Below are positions 1 to 9,164 of a DNA stretch of 64,000 nt, one piece after another (positions within the stretch are counted from its first letter, which is position 1; the number at the start of each line of letters is the position of its first letter). The stretch is from an uncultured Clostridia bacterium (GTDB taxonomy: Bacteria > Bacillota > Clostridia > Christensenellales > Borkfalkiaceae), in assembly GCA_947626575.1 (NCBI GenBank), contig CANQSR010000006.1, positions 27,754-91,753 on the forward strand, in the 5' to 3' direction. Made by a program: the position numbers and the translations under genes. The notes under the pieces are model-generated. The model was not told the origin of the DNA. It did not search any database and saw only the letters and a program-made list of their open reading frames with translations.

Positions 1-179
1 CGAAGTACACCGTCGCCCTCGGCCTCTACCGCCTCATCAACGCGGAAAAGAGTTCTTTCAGCGAGAACTTCACGGTTTTCTGCGCGGGCGCGACCATCGT
101 CGGCGGCCTCATCACCGCGCTCTTCCTCAGTATGCAGAAATACTATGTGGAAGGCGTTTCGAGCGGTGCGGTCAAGTAA
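1..179 (+). CDS. Sugar ABC transporter permease (MalG-like), C-terminal fragment
   Basis: The window opens inside a reading frame that gives about 58 residues and stops with TAA at 177-179. The end, with hydrophobic FCAGATIVGGLITALFLSMQ followed by KYYVEGVSSGAVK, is the typical C-terminus of MalG-type carbohydrate ABC permeases, where the last helix is followed by a QKYYVEGVSSGAVKG-like tail. It lies 9 nt before an amylase lipoprotein gene, so the two probably belong to one maltodextrin or starch-oligosaccharide operon. The 5' part is outside the window, so length and substrate cannot be judged. Confidence 0.8.
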   Translation, partial: KYTVALGLYRLINAEKSSFSENFTVFCAGATIVGGLITALFLSMQKYYVEGVSSGAVK

Positions 180-188
180 GGAGAAGAG

Positions 189-1757
189 ATGAAGAAAAAA
201 TTTTTTGCGGCTCTGGCGCTGATTTTGGCGGTCTCCCTGCCGCTCGCCGCGTGCGGCGGCGGGGATACCTCGCTCAACATCCTCGACGATAACTACCGCA
301 ATTGGTATGAAGTCTTTGTCCGCTCTTACTGCGATTCGGGCGAGGACGGCGTCGGCGACCTCAAAGGACTCACGGGCAAGCTCGGCTATATCTCGGAGAT
401 GGGGTATAACGGCATCTGGCTCATGCCCGTGTGCGAATCGACGACCTATCACGGGTACGACGTCGTGGACTACTGCACGGTGGAAAGCGATTACGGCACC
501 AACGAGGACATGAAAACGCTCGTCGAAGAGGCGCATGCGCGGGGCATCCGCATCATCGTGGACATGGTGTTCAACCATACTTCGGGGGCCAACGCATGGT
601 TCAAAAATGCCGTCGAGGCGCTCCGTTCGGGCGCGACGGGCGAAAACGCCAAGTATATCGACTATTATAATTTCTCCCGGAGCGAGCTTTCGGGGTATCT
701 CCCCGTTTCGGGCGCGGAGGGGTGGTATTACGAGGCGCAGTTCGATAGCAACATGCCCGACCTCAACCTCGATAGCGAAGCGGTGCGCGCGGAACTCAAA
801 GATATCATGGAGTTTTGGCTCACGGATATGGATTGCGACGGCTTCCGCCTCGACGCCTGCACGAGTTACTACACGGGCAATACCGAAAAGAACGTCGCGT
901 TCTTGAAGTTCGTCAACGATACGGCCAAGAGCATCAAGCAAAACGCCTATATCGTGGGCGAGGTATGGCTGGGGTCCAATGCGCAGATCCGCCAATACTA
1001 TGAGAGCGGCATCGATAGCTGTTTCCTCTTCCCGATGAGCGCGGGCGCAAGCGATATCAGCTCCATCAAGGCGCTCATGGGGTCCATCCAGACGCAGCCG
1101 GGCGACGCCTTCGAGCAGCTGCTCCTCGACTACCAAAGCATCTATGATATCGGCACGCAGGCGCCCTTCCTCTGCAATCACGATACCTCCCGCGCGGCCA
1201 ATATGTTCGCGGGGAAACTGCAAATCAAGATGGGGGCGGGGCTTCTCTCCCTCATGAACGGCAACGTGTTCGTCTACTATGGGGATGAGATCGGCATGCG
1301 CTGTGCGGATCCCGATTCCGACCCGACCAAGCGCATCGCCATGCGCTGGTCGGAAAAGGACATGGCGGAAGGGCAGGTGTTCATCCCGCCGCAGGCGGGG
1401 GTCGCGATGGGGCAGAGCGCCTATCCGAACGGCTCCGTGGAGTCGCAACAGGATGACCCTACCTCCATCCTCAACTATTACAAGGCCGCCATGCGGCTGA
1501 GGAACCGCCATCCCGAACTCGCGCGCGGCACGGTGGAACGCGTCGACCTCGATAACCGTTACGTCGCCGCGTTCACCAAGACGTACCGAGGGAGCAAGAT
1601 CACCGTTCTCGTCAATCTTTCGGATTTCGAAAGTTTCGAGATCGACGTTTCGGGTTACGGGAGCGTCCAAGATATCCTCGATGCGGGCGACGCCGCGAGC
1701 GCCGTCAAGGGGACGACGCTCACCATGCAACCCTATTCCATCGCCATCTTCCGTTGA
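189..1757 (+). CDS. GH13 alpha-amylase-family lipoprotein
   Basis: Extracellular alpha-glucan hydrolase of family GH13, 522 aa. The N-terminus is a lipoprotein signal (MKKKFF, hydrophobic core, LAAC lipobox with Cys22), so the enzyme should be anchored outside the membrane. The (beta/alpha)8 barrel motifs are visible: DMVFNH near residues 125-130, the nucleophile Asp222 in DGFRLDA, the acid/base Glu258 in IVGEVW, and the transition-state Asp332 in CNHDTSR. A C-terminal beta domain follows from about residue 440. A Shine-Dalgarno (aaggag) precedes the ATG and the gene lies 9 nt after a MalG-like permease, which suggests supply of malto-oligosaccharides to that transporter. Exact specificity (alpha-amylase, neopullulanase or glucosidase) cannot be fixed from sequence alone. 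Confidence 0.9.
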   Translation: MKKKFFAALALILAVSLPLAACGGGDTSLNILDDNYRNWYEVFVRSYCDSGEDGVGDLKGLTGKLGYISEMGYNGIWLMPVCESTTYHGYDVVDYCTVESDYGTNEDMKTLVEEAHARGIRIIVDMVFNHTSGANAWFKNAVEALRSGATGENAKYIDYYNFSRSELSGYLPVSGAEGWYYEAQFDSNMPDLNLDSEAVRAELKDIMEFWLTDMDCDGFRLDACTSYYTGNTEKNVAFLKFVNDTAKSIKQNAYIVGEVWLGSNAQIRQYYESGIDSCFLFPMSAGASDISSIKALMGSIQTQPGDAFEQLLLDYQSIYDIGTQAPFLCNHDTSRAANMFAGKLQIKMGAGLLSLMNGNVFVYYGDEIGMRCADPDSDPTKRIAMRWSEKDMAEGQVFIPPQAGVAMGQSAYPNGSVESQQDDPTSILNYYKAAMRLRNRHPELARGTVERVDLDNRYVAAFTKTYRGSKITVLVNLSDFESFEIDVSGYGSVQDILDAGDAASAVKGTTLTMQPYSIAIFR

Positions 1758-1784
1758 CCCCCTCTTCGGACATGGTACCCCCGC

Positions 1785-2282
1785 AACGCGTCTCTCCGCA
1801 TAGGAGAGGGCGGCAAGGCTTCCCCCTTGGGGGAAGCTGTCACCGCAGGTGACTGATGAGGGGTGTAATTAGAATATAACCCCCACCTGACGCGGCTTCG
1901 CCGCGCCGCCCGCTCCCTTAAAAGGGGGCAGGTCTCTGGGGGCGGGCGGGCCGTAAGGGCGCGTTCCCTCATTCCGAACGAAGCGAAGCGGAGTGAGTGA
2001 ATTCGAATTGTTTTTATGAAACCTGTTCGCTCAGGATACACTCCCCGCTCACTGCGTTCGGGGTCGGTATGAGGGGAAACCCTTTCGGCCCTTCGGGCCA
2101 CTTGTCTCACGCGGGTAGAACCCCGCGTTACTTCGCCTGCGGCTCGTGGCGACCTTCGATAATAAATAGAAGCCTCGGTCGGACGGTCACCGTTCGCGCC
2201 TTGCGATGCGCTCACTCACCGCAAAACGCCGCCCACAGCACACTGTGCTGATGTGCGAGAAGCGCGTTTTGCGACCTAAAAG
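1785..2282. repeat. Intergenic palindromic repeat block
   Basis: No gene is supported between the amylase stop and the HAD gene end. The stretch is a mosaic of short palindromes. The block at 1815-1940 (gggggaagctgtcacc, cccccacctgacgcggc, aaagggggcagg) recurs with changes at 21270-21395 and in the array at 63165-64000. The segment from about 2100 to 2280 recurs in inverted orientation at about 25125-25240, including a hairpin between GCAAAACGCCGCCCACAGCA and its partner ending in GCGTTTTGC. Arginine- and proline-rich open frames here are by-products of the repeats. Confidence 0.75.
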
Positions 2283-2309
2283 GGACAGCAAGTTGCACCG
2301 CATAAGAGC

Positions 2310-2344
2310 AAAAACAACAGGCCCGACGGGAAACCCGTCGGGCC
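2310..2344 (-). terminator. Rho-independent terminator of the HAD gene
   Basis: A perfect 11-bp stem (GGCCCGACGGG at 2320-2330, CCCGTCGGGCC at 2334-2344) with a 3-nt loop is followed on the minus strand by a T-rich stretch (tgttgttttt). It lies about 30 nt after the stop codon of the minus-strand HAD gene. Confidence 0.85.
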
Positions 2345-2373
2345 TTCGCTGTGCCTGTATCCGTGTGAATGTT

Positions 2374-3087
2374 TTATCCTCTCTTTGCCTCGGCGAGGCC
2401 GAGGAGAAGGGGTACGATCGTCGAGGGCGTCGCCGTGAAATCCGCAGGCGGCAGGCCGCAGTAACGGCCGGATTGCTCCGTCTCGATGTAGACGCTCTTC
2501 ATCCCCGCCTCGCGCGCGCCGCCCACGTCGTCCCGCAGGTCGTTTCCGACATAGATGCAGTGTGCGGGCGAGAGCGAAAACCGTTGCATCGCAATGCCGA
2601 AGAGCTGCGGCGAAGGCTTCTTCCAGCCCGCCTCCGAGGAGAGCAAAATGCCGTTGAAACGGTGCGAAAGGCCCAACATCTCCAACTCGTCCCTCGTAAA
2701 ACAGGCCTGCGCGTTGGAGAGCAGATAAATTTTCGTGCCCGCCTCCCGAAGCCCGCCGAGGAGGGGAAGCGTCCACGGGAACAGCCTGAGGCGCACCGCC
2801 GAGAGCGCGCGGAAACGCCGTGCGAACGCCGCCGCGCCGCTCTTTCCGTACTCCGCAAGCAGACGCGCAAACACGGGGATGAGGTCGATCTCCGCGTCCT
2901 GCGGCATCGCCGAAGCGGCGTCCGCGCATAGGGCGCGGTACTTCTTTTTCACGCCCGCGGCATCGTCCGTGCCGAGAAGGGCGGCGATCTCCGTCCAGAA
3001 CTTCGCGCTGTCCTCATCCGTGAGGATATCGGCGAGCGTGCCATAGAGATCGAATAAAAACGTCGGTTTTTCAATGATTTCTGCCAT
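2374..3087 (-). CDS. HAD-superfamily hydrolase (YjjG/phosphoglycolate phosphatase-like)
   Basis: Probable cytosolic phosphatase, 237 aa, of the haloacid dehalogenase superfamily with an alpha-helical cap. All four motifs are visible: motif I DLYGT near residue 13 (nucleophile Asp; Tyr replaces the common Phe or Asp), motif II LLSNA, motif III Lys in GWKKPSPQLF, and motif IV GNDLRDD. The size and the IYVGND(x)DV context fit YjjG-like nucleotidases or Gph-like phosphatases, but the substrate is not deducible. It is transcribed divergently from the large helicase gene and ends at a clear terminator. Its consensus-like promoter lies so close to the ATG that most of the Shine-Dalgarno (gggag) would fall upstream of the predicted transcript start. 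Confidence 0.85.
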   Translation of the reverse strand: MAEIIEKPTFLFDLYGTLADILTDEDSAKFWTEIAALLGTDDAAGVKKKYRALCADAASAMPQDAEIDLIPVFARLLAEYGKSGAAAFARRFRALSAVRLRLFPWTLPLLGGLREAGTKIYLLSNAQACFTRDELEMLGLSHRFNGILLSSEAGWKKPSPQLFGIAMQRFSLSPAHCIYVGNDLRDDVGGAREAGMKSVYIETEQSGRYCGLPPADFTATPSTIVPLLLGLAEAKRG

Positions 3088-3098
3088 GATCGTCTCCC

Positions 3099-3127
3099 AT
3101 TATAGCACGGATCCCGCCCGCTGTAAA
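3099..3127 (-). promoter_or_regulatory. Promoter of the HAD hydrolase gene
   Basis: On the minus strand, -35 TTTACA (3127-3122), 17-nt spacer, -10 TATAAT (3104-3099). The -10 ends 11 nt before the ATG, so the predicted start site leaves a leader of only about 5 nt. Confidence 0.75.
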
Positions 3128-3190
3128 GGGGATGGGGGCGGCGCGCCGCGCCGCCGCGCAAAGTTCTGCGAATTTTGGCGAATGGGAAAA

Positions 3191-3236
3191 ATTTTCCAAA
3201 CATACGCTCGTATCCTTGCTTTTCTGTTTGGAAAAT
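3191..3236. promoter_or_regulatory. Perfect 12-bp inverted repeat over the helicase promoter (candidate operator)
   Basis: ATTTTCCAAACA (3191-3202) is repeated as its exact reverse complement TGTTTGGAAAAT (3225-3236). Arm centres are 34 bp apart, about three helical turns. The right arm fills most of the spacer between -35 (3216-3221) and -10 (3239-3244). The repeat lies upstream of the expected transcript start, so it should act as DNA (operator) and not as an RNA hairpin. The regulator is unknown. Confidence 0.65.
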
Positions 3237-3244
3237 GGTATAAT
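3216..3244 (+). promoter_or_regulatory. Sigma-A promoter of the DUF4011 helicase gene
   Basis: -35 TTGCTT (3216-3221), 17-nt spacer, -10 TATAAT (3239-3244). The predicted start is near 3251, giving a leader of about 40 nt with an AGGA Shine-Dalgarno before the ATG at 3290. Confidence 0.85.
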
Positions 3245-3289
3245 GCCCCTGTATCTGCGCAATGATTTTTGATACGGGTAAGGATAGAT

Positions 3290-6200
3290 ATGGCGATCAG
3301 AAAGAGAAAATTGAACAGCGAAAAAGTGGCGCTCGAATTGCGCTTTCCCCAATACGTCGGCTATGCCGACTACTTTTTGCAGACCTCCGTCTCCATACAG
3401 GTCAAGAGCAGTTTCGAGGAAGCTCTTCCGCTCACGGTCACCGTCGAGAGCGGGGAGGGCCTCGTTGTGCCGTATGAGGAGAAGATCGAAGTCCCCTTCG
3501 AGAGCGCCGTCGTTCTCGAACCCAAAAATATCTTTTCGCCCGTGTATCTCGCCGAATGCAACGAGATATGCAGGGCGGCCGTCCGCGTGACGGCGAAAAA
3601 CGAAGGCAAGGAGATCGCCGCGGCAACTGCGGAGATCACCGTGCTTCCCTTCGACTTTTGGGAGGGCCTCACGGGCAATGCCGAGCGCATCGCGACCTAT
3701 GTGCGCCCGCGCATCGCCGATTGCTCCGTCGTTCTGCAAGAGGCGGGGAAGCGGTTGAAAAAGTGGCGCGAGGACGCCGAATTTTACGGCTATACGGGGG
3801 CGGATAAGAACGCCGTGCGGCAGATCATCGCCGCCATTTTCGCATCGCTCCGCGCCGCCGGCATCGAGAACGACGGCGAACCCGACCTCTACCTTCCCGC
3901 CCTCGCGGCGCGCGAAACTTCCATCTTGAAGGACCGACGCGCCACGCCCTTCCAGCTCGCCCTGTTTGCGGCGGCCTGCCTCGAAGCGGTGCATCTCCAC
4001 CCCGTCATCGCCGTGGGGAGAAGCGGCCTCGGCGTGGGCGTATGGCTATACGACAGCTGTTTCCTCGACGCCGTCACCGACGATTGCGACCTCGTGGGCA
4101 AGTATATCTCCGAGGGCATCAATAATCTGAGTTTCTTCGACGTCGAGGACCTCTTCCTCGATAAAAACGTCGCCTATACCCCCTCCGAGAAGCATTTCAG
4201 GGAAAAGTTGGGCGAGGGGTATTACGAATGCTTTGTGGATATTAGGCGTTGCCGCATGGGGGGCGTCGCCGTCTGTCCCATGCGCGGACGCGGCCTCAAA
4301 GGGTTCGAGATCTACCGTGAAGAGGAGATGTCTCCCGAATCCGCCCCCGCGCCGCTGCCCGTATTCAAGGATCTGAAACTCGACGGCAAACAGCCCAAGA
4401 ACAAGCAGTGGGAGCGGCGGCTCCTCGATCTCACCACGAAAAACCCGTTGCTCTCCTTTTCGGGCAAGAACGCCCTGCACCTCGCCGAGGCGGATTGCGA
4501 CGAACTCTATTGCAGCCTCTCCGCGCAGGAGACGATGAAGCTCAAAGCGGACGGCCGCGAAGAGGCTCCCTTCGGCGCGGGAACGACGACGCAAAAACAC
4601 GACCTCAACTCCCTCGAACGGCAGAAGGGCATCCTGCGCGCGCTCACCGATGCGCGTTCTGCGCAGGAGACGGCGGTAAAGCTCATGCGGAAGAACCGCG
4701 AGGCGGTGGAAGAATCGGGTGCGCGCATCCTCTATCTCGCGCTCGGATTCCTGCGCTACCTCGGCAAGGACGACGGCCTTCCCAAACACGCGCCCATCGT
4801 CCTCGCGCCCGTCGGCCTCGCGCGCGCCAAGGGCGGGGAGGATTTCTCCGTCTCCGCGTCCGAAGAGGGGTACTTCGTCAACGCCACCCTGCTCGAATTT
4901 TTGAAGCAGGAGTTCAACATCGATATCCGCGGCCTCGGCGGGGACGTCACGGGCCTGAAAATTTCCGAGATCATCGCCATGGTGCGCGCCGAGACGGCGG
5001 CCATGAAGGGCTGGGACGTCACGTCCGACGTCTATCTCTCCGCCTTCTCCTTCCAGACCTTCCTCATGTGGAACGACATCCGCACGCGCATCGACGAATT
5101 CCGCAAAAACGCGACGGTCGCCGCCCTCTTCGAGGGACGGGCGCAAAAGCAGGAACTCCCCGTGCCGAAGGAGGAGGATACGGCCGATCCTGAGGAAGTC
5201 CTGTTGCCGCTTCCCGCCGATAGTTCGCAGTTTTCCGCCATCGCGCTTTCGGACACGGGTGCCTCGTTTGTCCTCCACGGCCCTCCCGGAACGGGCAAGA
5301 GCCAGACCATCACCAACATCATCGCAAACGCCCTCGTGCAGGGAAAGAAGGTCCTCTTCGTCGCCGAAAAGAAGGCCGCGCTCGACGTCGTCAAGAAGCG
5401 GCTCGACGCCATCGGCATCGGCGATTTCTGCCTCGAACTGCATTCGGGAAAGACGGATAAGGCGGGGGTATTGAAGCGCATCGAGGATACGCTCGCCCTC
5501 GCGGGAACGGCGGAGGAGGTCTCCTTCGGCGAGAGAACGCGCGAACTCGTCGCCCTCCGGGAGGAACTCAAAGAACCCATGCGCGCCCTTCATATGAAGC
5601 GCCGCCTCGGCATCTCCGTCTATCAGGCCATCCTCGAATATCTCAAAAACAAGAACGCGCCCGATATCCTCGATATCGAGAGTTCTTTCTATGATACGCT
5701 CACCGAGAAGAAGCTCTCCGAGTGCAAGACGATGATCCTCGCGGCGGCTTCCGCGGCCAAAGAGTGCGGCGGGGTGTTCAATTCTCCCTTCGAAAACGTC
5801 AATCTCACGGAGTATTCGCAGGAACTCCGCGACCGCGTCTATTGCGCCTCCGAGGTGATGCTCGCCGAGATCAGGCATCTGAAATCCTTTTTGGGGCTTT
5901 TCCTCGAATTTTACCGCCAGCGCGTCTCCACGCTCACCCGCAAGAAACTCACCTCCATCGCGGCCATCGCCCGCGGGCTTGCTTCGGGCAAATACGAGAA
6001 GTACTTTTACGGCGTCAAGGAGGACGCCTTCTATACCTTCTTCAACGCCAACAAGCGTCTCGATGCGGCACTCGCCTATTACTATAAACACTTCAAGGTC
6101 CTCGTGGACCTCGAAGGATGCGAGGTGGTGGGGCGCTATATGGAGCTGGGCGGCGATTGGAAACTCTACCGCCCCGCGAAGAACCTCGTCAAAAAGCTGA

Positions 6201-8893
6201 TGCGCGCCGCCCTGCACGAGATCTCCGAAGAGGACGTCCCCAAGTATTTGCAGACGGCCGTCGATATCGACGCCGCCATCCGCCGCATCACGTCCTGCAC
6301 ACAGCTCTCCAAGAACTTCACCGACCGCGCGGGCCATATCGTGTTCAAGAAGCGCGCCGATTTCCTCGCCGACCTCGAATCTCTCCATGCGCTCGCCGCG
6401 GAGAGCTTCCTCGATTACAACGCCGATGCCTTCAACGGCATGTGCATCCGCGCGGCGAACGGCTATACCGCCCCCGTCCTCGAAGGGTATTTGAAGGCCA
6501 CGGAGAGCTATTTCGCGGCCGAGGAGAGCTTTTTGGACGTCATCCATGCGGACAGGAGCAAACTGCGCGAGGACGACATGCCCGACTATTTCTCCGCCAA
6601 GGCTTCCGCGCTCATCGACAACGTGGACATGCTCCCCAATTGGTGCATGTATCGCGCTACGGCGCAAAAGTTGGCGGGATACGGCCTGACCTTTATCACC
6701 GATTCGCTGGAAAGCGGCCGCCTCAAAGTGGAGAATATTCTTGCGGGATTTGAAAAGAACGTCTATAAGAATTTTCTGGAAATCAACATCCCCGCCGACC
6801 CCGCGCTCTCGCGCATGACGGTGGGGACGCTCGAAGAGACGGTGGAAAAATTCCGCCTCGCGTGGGAAGAATACGGCAAGATCACGCGCGCCTGTATCCG
6901 CGCCAAGCTCATCTCCCGCCTGCCCAAGGCGGACGACGAGGGGAGTTTCTCGCTCGAACTCGCCGCGTTTACGCGGCTCTCCAAATCCAACTTGCGCGGC
7001 GCGGGCATCCGCAGTCTGCTCGCGGAGATCCCCACGCTTTCCTCCGTGGTATGCCCCTGCCTTCTGATGAGTCCCATCACGGTGGCGCAGTATTTGAAGC
7101 CGGAGGCCAACAGCTATGACCTCGTCATCTTCGACGAGGCCTCGCAGATGTCCACGGCGGAGGCCATCGGCTCCATCGCGAGGGCCAAGTCGGCAGTCAT
7201 CGTGGGCGACCCCAAACAGTTGCCGCCCACCGTGTTCTTCCACTCCACCTATGTGGATGAGGACGACCTCGAAAACGAGGACCTCGAAAGCATCCTCGAC
7301 GACTGCCTCGCCCTCGGTATGCCGGAGCGGCATCTCAAATGGCATTACCGCAGCAAGCACGAGTCGCTCATCGCCTTCTCCAACAGCATGTATTACGACA
7401 ACCGCCTGTGTACCTTCCCCTCGCCCGATGCGCTCGAAAGCAAGGTAAAATTGATCCTCGTGGACGGCGTTTACGACAGGGGCTTTACCAAGCGCAATAA
7501 AAACGAGGCCGAGGCGCTCGTCAAGGAAGTCGTGCGGCGGCTCTCCGACCCCGTCCTCTCCCGTTCGAGCATGGGGATCGTCACCTTTTCCAGCGTCCAG
7601 CGCGACGACATCGAACGCTTGCTCACCAAGGAGATCGTGGCGCGGCACCTCGATGCGGCGGCTTACGACCGCGAAGAGCCGCTCTTTGTCAAGAACCTCG
7701 AAAACGTGCAGGGCGACGAGCGCGACGTCATCCTCTTCTCTGTCTGTTACGGTCCCGACCGTCTCGGCAAAGTATCCCTGAATTTCGGGCCTCTGAACCA
7801 GGCGGGCGGCTGGCGGCGTCTCAACGTCGCCGTCTCGCGCGCAAGGGAGGAGATGCTCGTTTTCTCCACCATGACGGCCCCCATGATCGACCTCGCCAAA
7901 ACTTCGTCGAAGGGCGTCGCGGGCCTCAAAGCCTTCCTCGAATTCGCCGAGAAGGGCCGCACGACGCTCGCCGTCCGTTCAAGCACGGTGCGTCCGGGGA
8001 CGGGGATCGGGCGGTATATCGCCGAAGAGCTTTCGGGGTACGGCTATGACTGCCGCGCCGACGTGGGCGCCTCGGATTTCAAGCTCGACGTGGCCGTCGT
8101 CGACCCCGCCGACAGGCACCGCTTCATCCTCGGCATCCTCTGCGACGGCGACGATACCTTCTCCGTGAAGGATAGAAACATGTTGCAGGTGCAGACCTTG
8201 AAGCGCAGCAATTGGAACGTCATGCGCATCAATTCCGTCAATTACTACAACAACCCCAAGCGCGAACTCAAACGCATCAAGGACGTCTTGGACCGCCTCA
8301 CGGGCAAGGATAAGAACGCGGAAGCGCGTCTCGCGCGTTTCAGAAAGCCGTACCGCTCTGTCAAGAATACGGGCATGGAGACGGCAGTCTTTGTGACGGG
8401 CGGCGAAAACGACGCGGAGATCATGGCGCGGCTCAAAGAGATCGTGGCGGTGGAGGAACCCATTTCGCGCGCCTTCCTCAGAAAACGCTGCCTTGCAACG
8501 TTCGGCATCGCCAAGAGCGGCACCCGCGTGGACGCCCGCCTCGATGCGCTCATCGACGGATGCGCCTTCCAGCGCGACCGCGTGATGGGGGTGGATTATT
8601 TCTACAAGAACCCCAAGGCCATCCTGCCCGGAAAATTCCGCGTGGAGGAGGGGGAGGCCCTGCGCCGCACGGAGGAGGACTTCACCGTCTATGAGATGGT
8701 GTCCCTCATCAAGGGTGCGCTCGAAGAGCGCGTCGCGCTCTATATGGATGAACTCGCCGCCGTCGTGACGGGGATGTTCAAGGAACTCCGCCCGTCCGAA
8801 CGCCTCACGGCGTTTCTCGGCAACTGCGTTGCGTATGGGGAGGAGAAGGGGATATTTGTGAAGTCCGTCTCAGACAGAGTTAGCTTGGCATAA
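3290..8893 (+). CDS. DUF4011-type superfamily 1 helicase with C-terminal restriction-endonuclease-like domain
   Basis: Very large (1867 aa) nucleic-acid helicase. An in-frame TTG lies at 3269, but the ATG at 3290 has an AGGA Shine-Dalgarno and is preferred. Residues 1-340 hold a beta-rich region and a transglutaminase-like fold segment (TPFQLALFAAACLEAVHLHP...GVWL). The DUF4011 signature WERRLLDLTTKNPLLSF is near 371. SF1 motifs follow: Walker A GPPGTGKSQ near 662, Walker B FDEASQ near 1280, VGDPKQLPPT, WHYRSKHE near 1350, VQGDERDV near 1473 and VAVSRAREE near 1512. From about 1560 to 1670 there is an MTES_1575/Vsr-like nuclease fold, then a DUF3320-like winged-helix end near 1724. The usual catalytic Glu of LGIECDG reads LGILCDG, and the Cys/His pair of the transglutaminase-like part is not visible, so both may be inactive. 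It stands alone under its own promoter. Such proteins are often found in defence or DNA-repair settings; the role here is an inference. Confidence 0.85.
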   Translation: MAIRKRKLNSEKVALELRFPQYVGYADYFLQTSVSIQVKSSFEEALPLTVTVESGEGLVVPYEEKIEVPFESAVVLEPKNIFSPVYLAECNEICRAAVRVTAKNEGKEIAAATAEITVLPFDFWEGLTGNAERIATYVRPRIADCSVVLQEAGKRLKKWREDAEFYGYTGADKNAVRQIIAAIFASLRAAGIENDGEPDLYLPALAARETSILKDRRATPFQLALFAAACLEAVHLHPVIAVGRSGLGVGVWLYDSCFLDAVTDDCDLVGKYISEGINNLSFFDVEDLFLDKNVAYTPSEKHFREKLGEGYYECFVDIRRCRMGGVAVCPMRGRGLKGFEIYREEEMSPESAPAPLPVFKDLKLDGKQPKNKQWERRLLDLTTKNPLLSFSGKNALHLAEADCDELYCSLSAQETMKLKADGREEAPFGAGTTTQKHDLNSLERQKGILRALTDARSAQETAVKLMRKNREAVEESGARILYLALGFLRYLGKDDGLPKHAPIVLAPVGLARAKGGEDFSVSASEEGYFVNATLLEFLKQEFNIDIRGLGGDVTGLKISEIIAMVRAETAAMKGWDVTSDVYLSAFSFQTFLMWNDIRTRIDEFRKNATVAALFEGRAQKQELPVPKEEDTADPEEVLLPLPADSSQFSAIALSDTGASFVLHGPPGTGKSQTITNIIANALVQGKKVLFVAEKKAALDVVKKRLDAIGIGDFCLELHSGKTDKAGVLKRIEDTLALAGTAEEVSFGERTRELVALREELKEPMRALHMKRRLGISVYQAILEYLKNKNAPDILDIESSFYDTLTEKKLSECKTMILAAASAAKECGGVFNSPFENVNLTEYSQELRDRVYCASEVMLAEIRHLKSFLGLFLEFYRQRVSTLTRKKLTSIAAIARGLASGKYEKYFYGVKEDAFYTFFNANKRLDAALAYYYKHFKVLVDLEGCEVVGRYMELGGDWKLYRPAKNLVKKLMRAALHEISEEDVPKYLQTAVDIDAAIRRITSCTQLSKNFTDRAGHIVFKKRADFLADLESLHALAAESFLDYNADAFNGMCIRAANGYTAPVLEGYLKATESYFAAEESFLDVIHADRSKLREDDMPDYFSAKASALIDNVDMLPNWCMYRATAQKLAGYGLTFITDSLESGRLKVENILAGFEKNVYKNFLEINIPADPALSRMTVGTLEETVEKFRLAWEEYGKITRACIRAKLISRLPKADDEGSFSLELAAFTRLSKSNLRGAGIRSLLAEIPTLSSVVCPCLLMSPITVAQYLKPEANSYDLVIFDEASQMSTAEAIGSIARAKSAVIVGDPKQLPPTVFFHSTYVDEDDLENEDLESILDDCLALGMPERHLKWHYRSKHESLIAFSNSMYYDNRLCTFPSPDALESKVKLILVDGVYDRGFTKRNKNEAEALVKEVVRRLSDPVLSRSSMGIVTFSSVQRDDIERLLTKEIVARHLDAAAYDREEPLFVKNLENVQGDERDVILFSVCYGPDRLGKVSLNFGPLNQAGGWRRLNVAVSRAREEMLVFSTMTAPMIDLAKTSSKGVAGLKAFLEFAEKGRTTLAVRSSTVRPGTGIGRYIAEELSGYGYDCRADVGASDFKLDVAVVDPADRHRFILGILCDGDDTFSVKDRNMLQVQTLKRSNWNVMRINSVNYYNNPKRELKRIKDVLDRLTGKDKNAEARLARFRKPYRSVKNTGMETAVFVTGGENDAEIMARLKEIVAVEEPISRAFLRKRCLATFGIAKSGTRVDARLDALIDGCAFQRDRVMGVDYFYKNPKAILPGKFRVEEGEALRRTEEDFTVYEMVSLIKGALEERVALYMDELAAVVTGMFKELRPSERLTAFLGNCVAYGEEKGIFVKSVSDRVSLA

Positions 8894-9060
8894 CGGGCGA
8901 ACTGCGTATCTGCGTCGCATAACTGCGTCGTGCTGCGTTTTTCTTGGTCGTGTACGAAAAAGTACACTCCCTGCGAAAAGCCTCGCACTCCTTGTTCTGC
9001 TCGCATCTCCGCAGTTGAGGTGACCCACAACGCTTATTCGAACAATTCGCGCCTCCCCCT
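8890..9060 (+). repeat. ~170-bp repeat beginning at the helicase stop codon
   Basis: The segment starts in the helicase stop (ATAACGGGCGAACTGCGTAT) and includes gtacgaaaaagtacactccctgc and ttgttctgctcgcatctccg. A clear relative begins at the ypeB stop codon at 24935 and runs to about 25105, aligning over most of its length. No gene is visible here. The next 40 bases (gggggaggggtaggggaggg) belong to the palindromic repeat family. Confidence 0.75.
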
Positions 9061-9128
9061 TATACATGAGGGGGAGGGGTAGGGGAGGGGTGCCTATTCT
9101 TTCCCTTCGCCAAGCCCCCGAAAAACGG

Positions 9129-9157
9129 TTGACAACGCGCAAGAAGCGTGATACTAT
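9129..9157 (+). promoter_or_regulatory. Promoter of ktrB, probably leaderless transcript
   Basis: -35 TTGACA (9129-9134), 17-nt spacer, -10 TACTAT (9152-9157). Only seven bases separate the -10 from the ATG at 9165 and no Shine-Dalgarno is present, so transcription should start at or within 1 nt of the start codon. Confidence 0.85.
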
Positions 9158-9164
9158 TTTTCAG

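Noticed and set aside
2206..2931. 241-codon plus-strand frame over repeats and the HAD gene
   Set aside because: Its first part is repeat DNA and the rest is antisense to a HAD gene with four intact motifs.
3269..3289. TTG start of the helicase gene
   Set aside because: The ATG at 3290 has an AGGA ribosome site at proper distance; the TTG has none.
4046..7648. 1200-codon open frame on the minus strand inside the helicase gene
   Set aside because: It is the antisense shadow of a GC-rich gene with clear helicase motifs; it lacks any recognisable domain and has the His/Arg/Gly-rich composition of a shadow frame.
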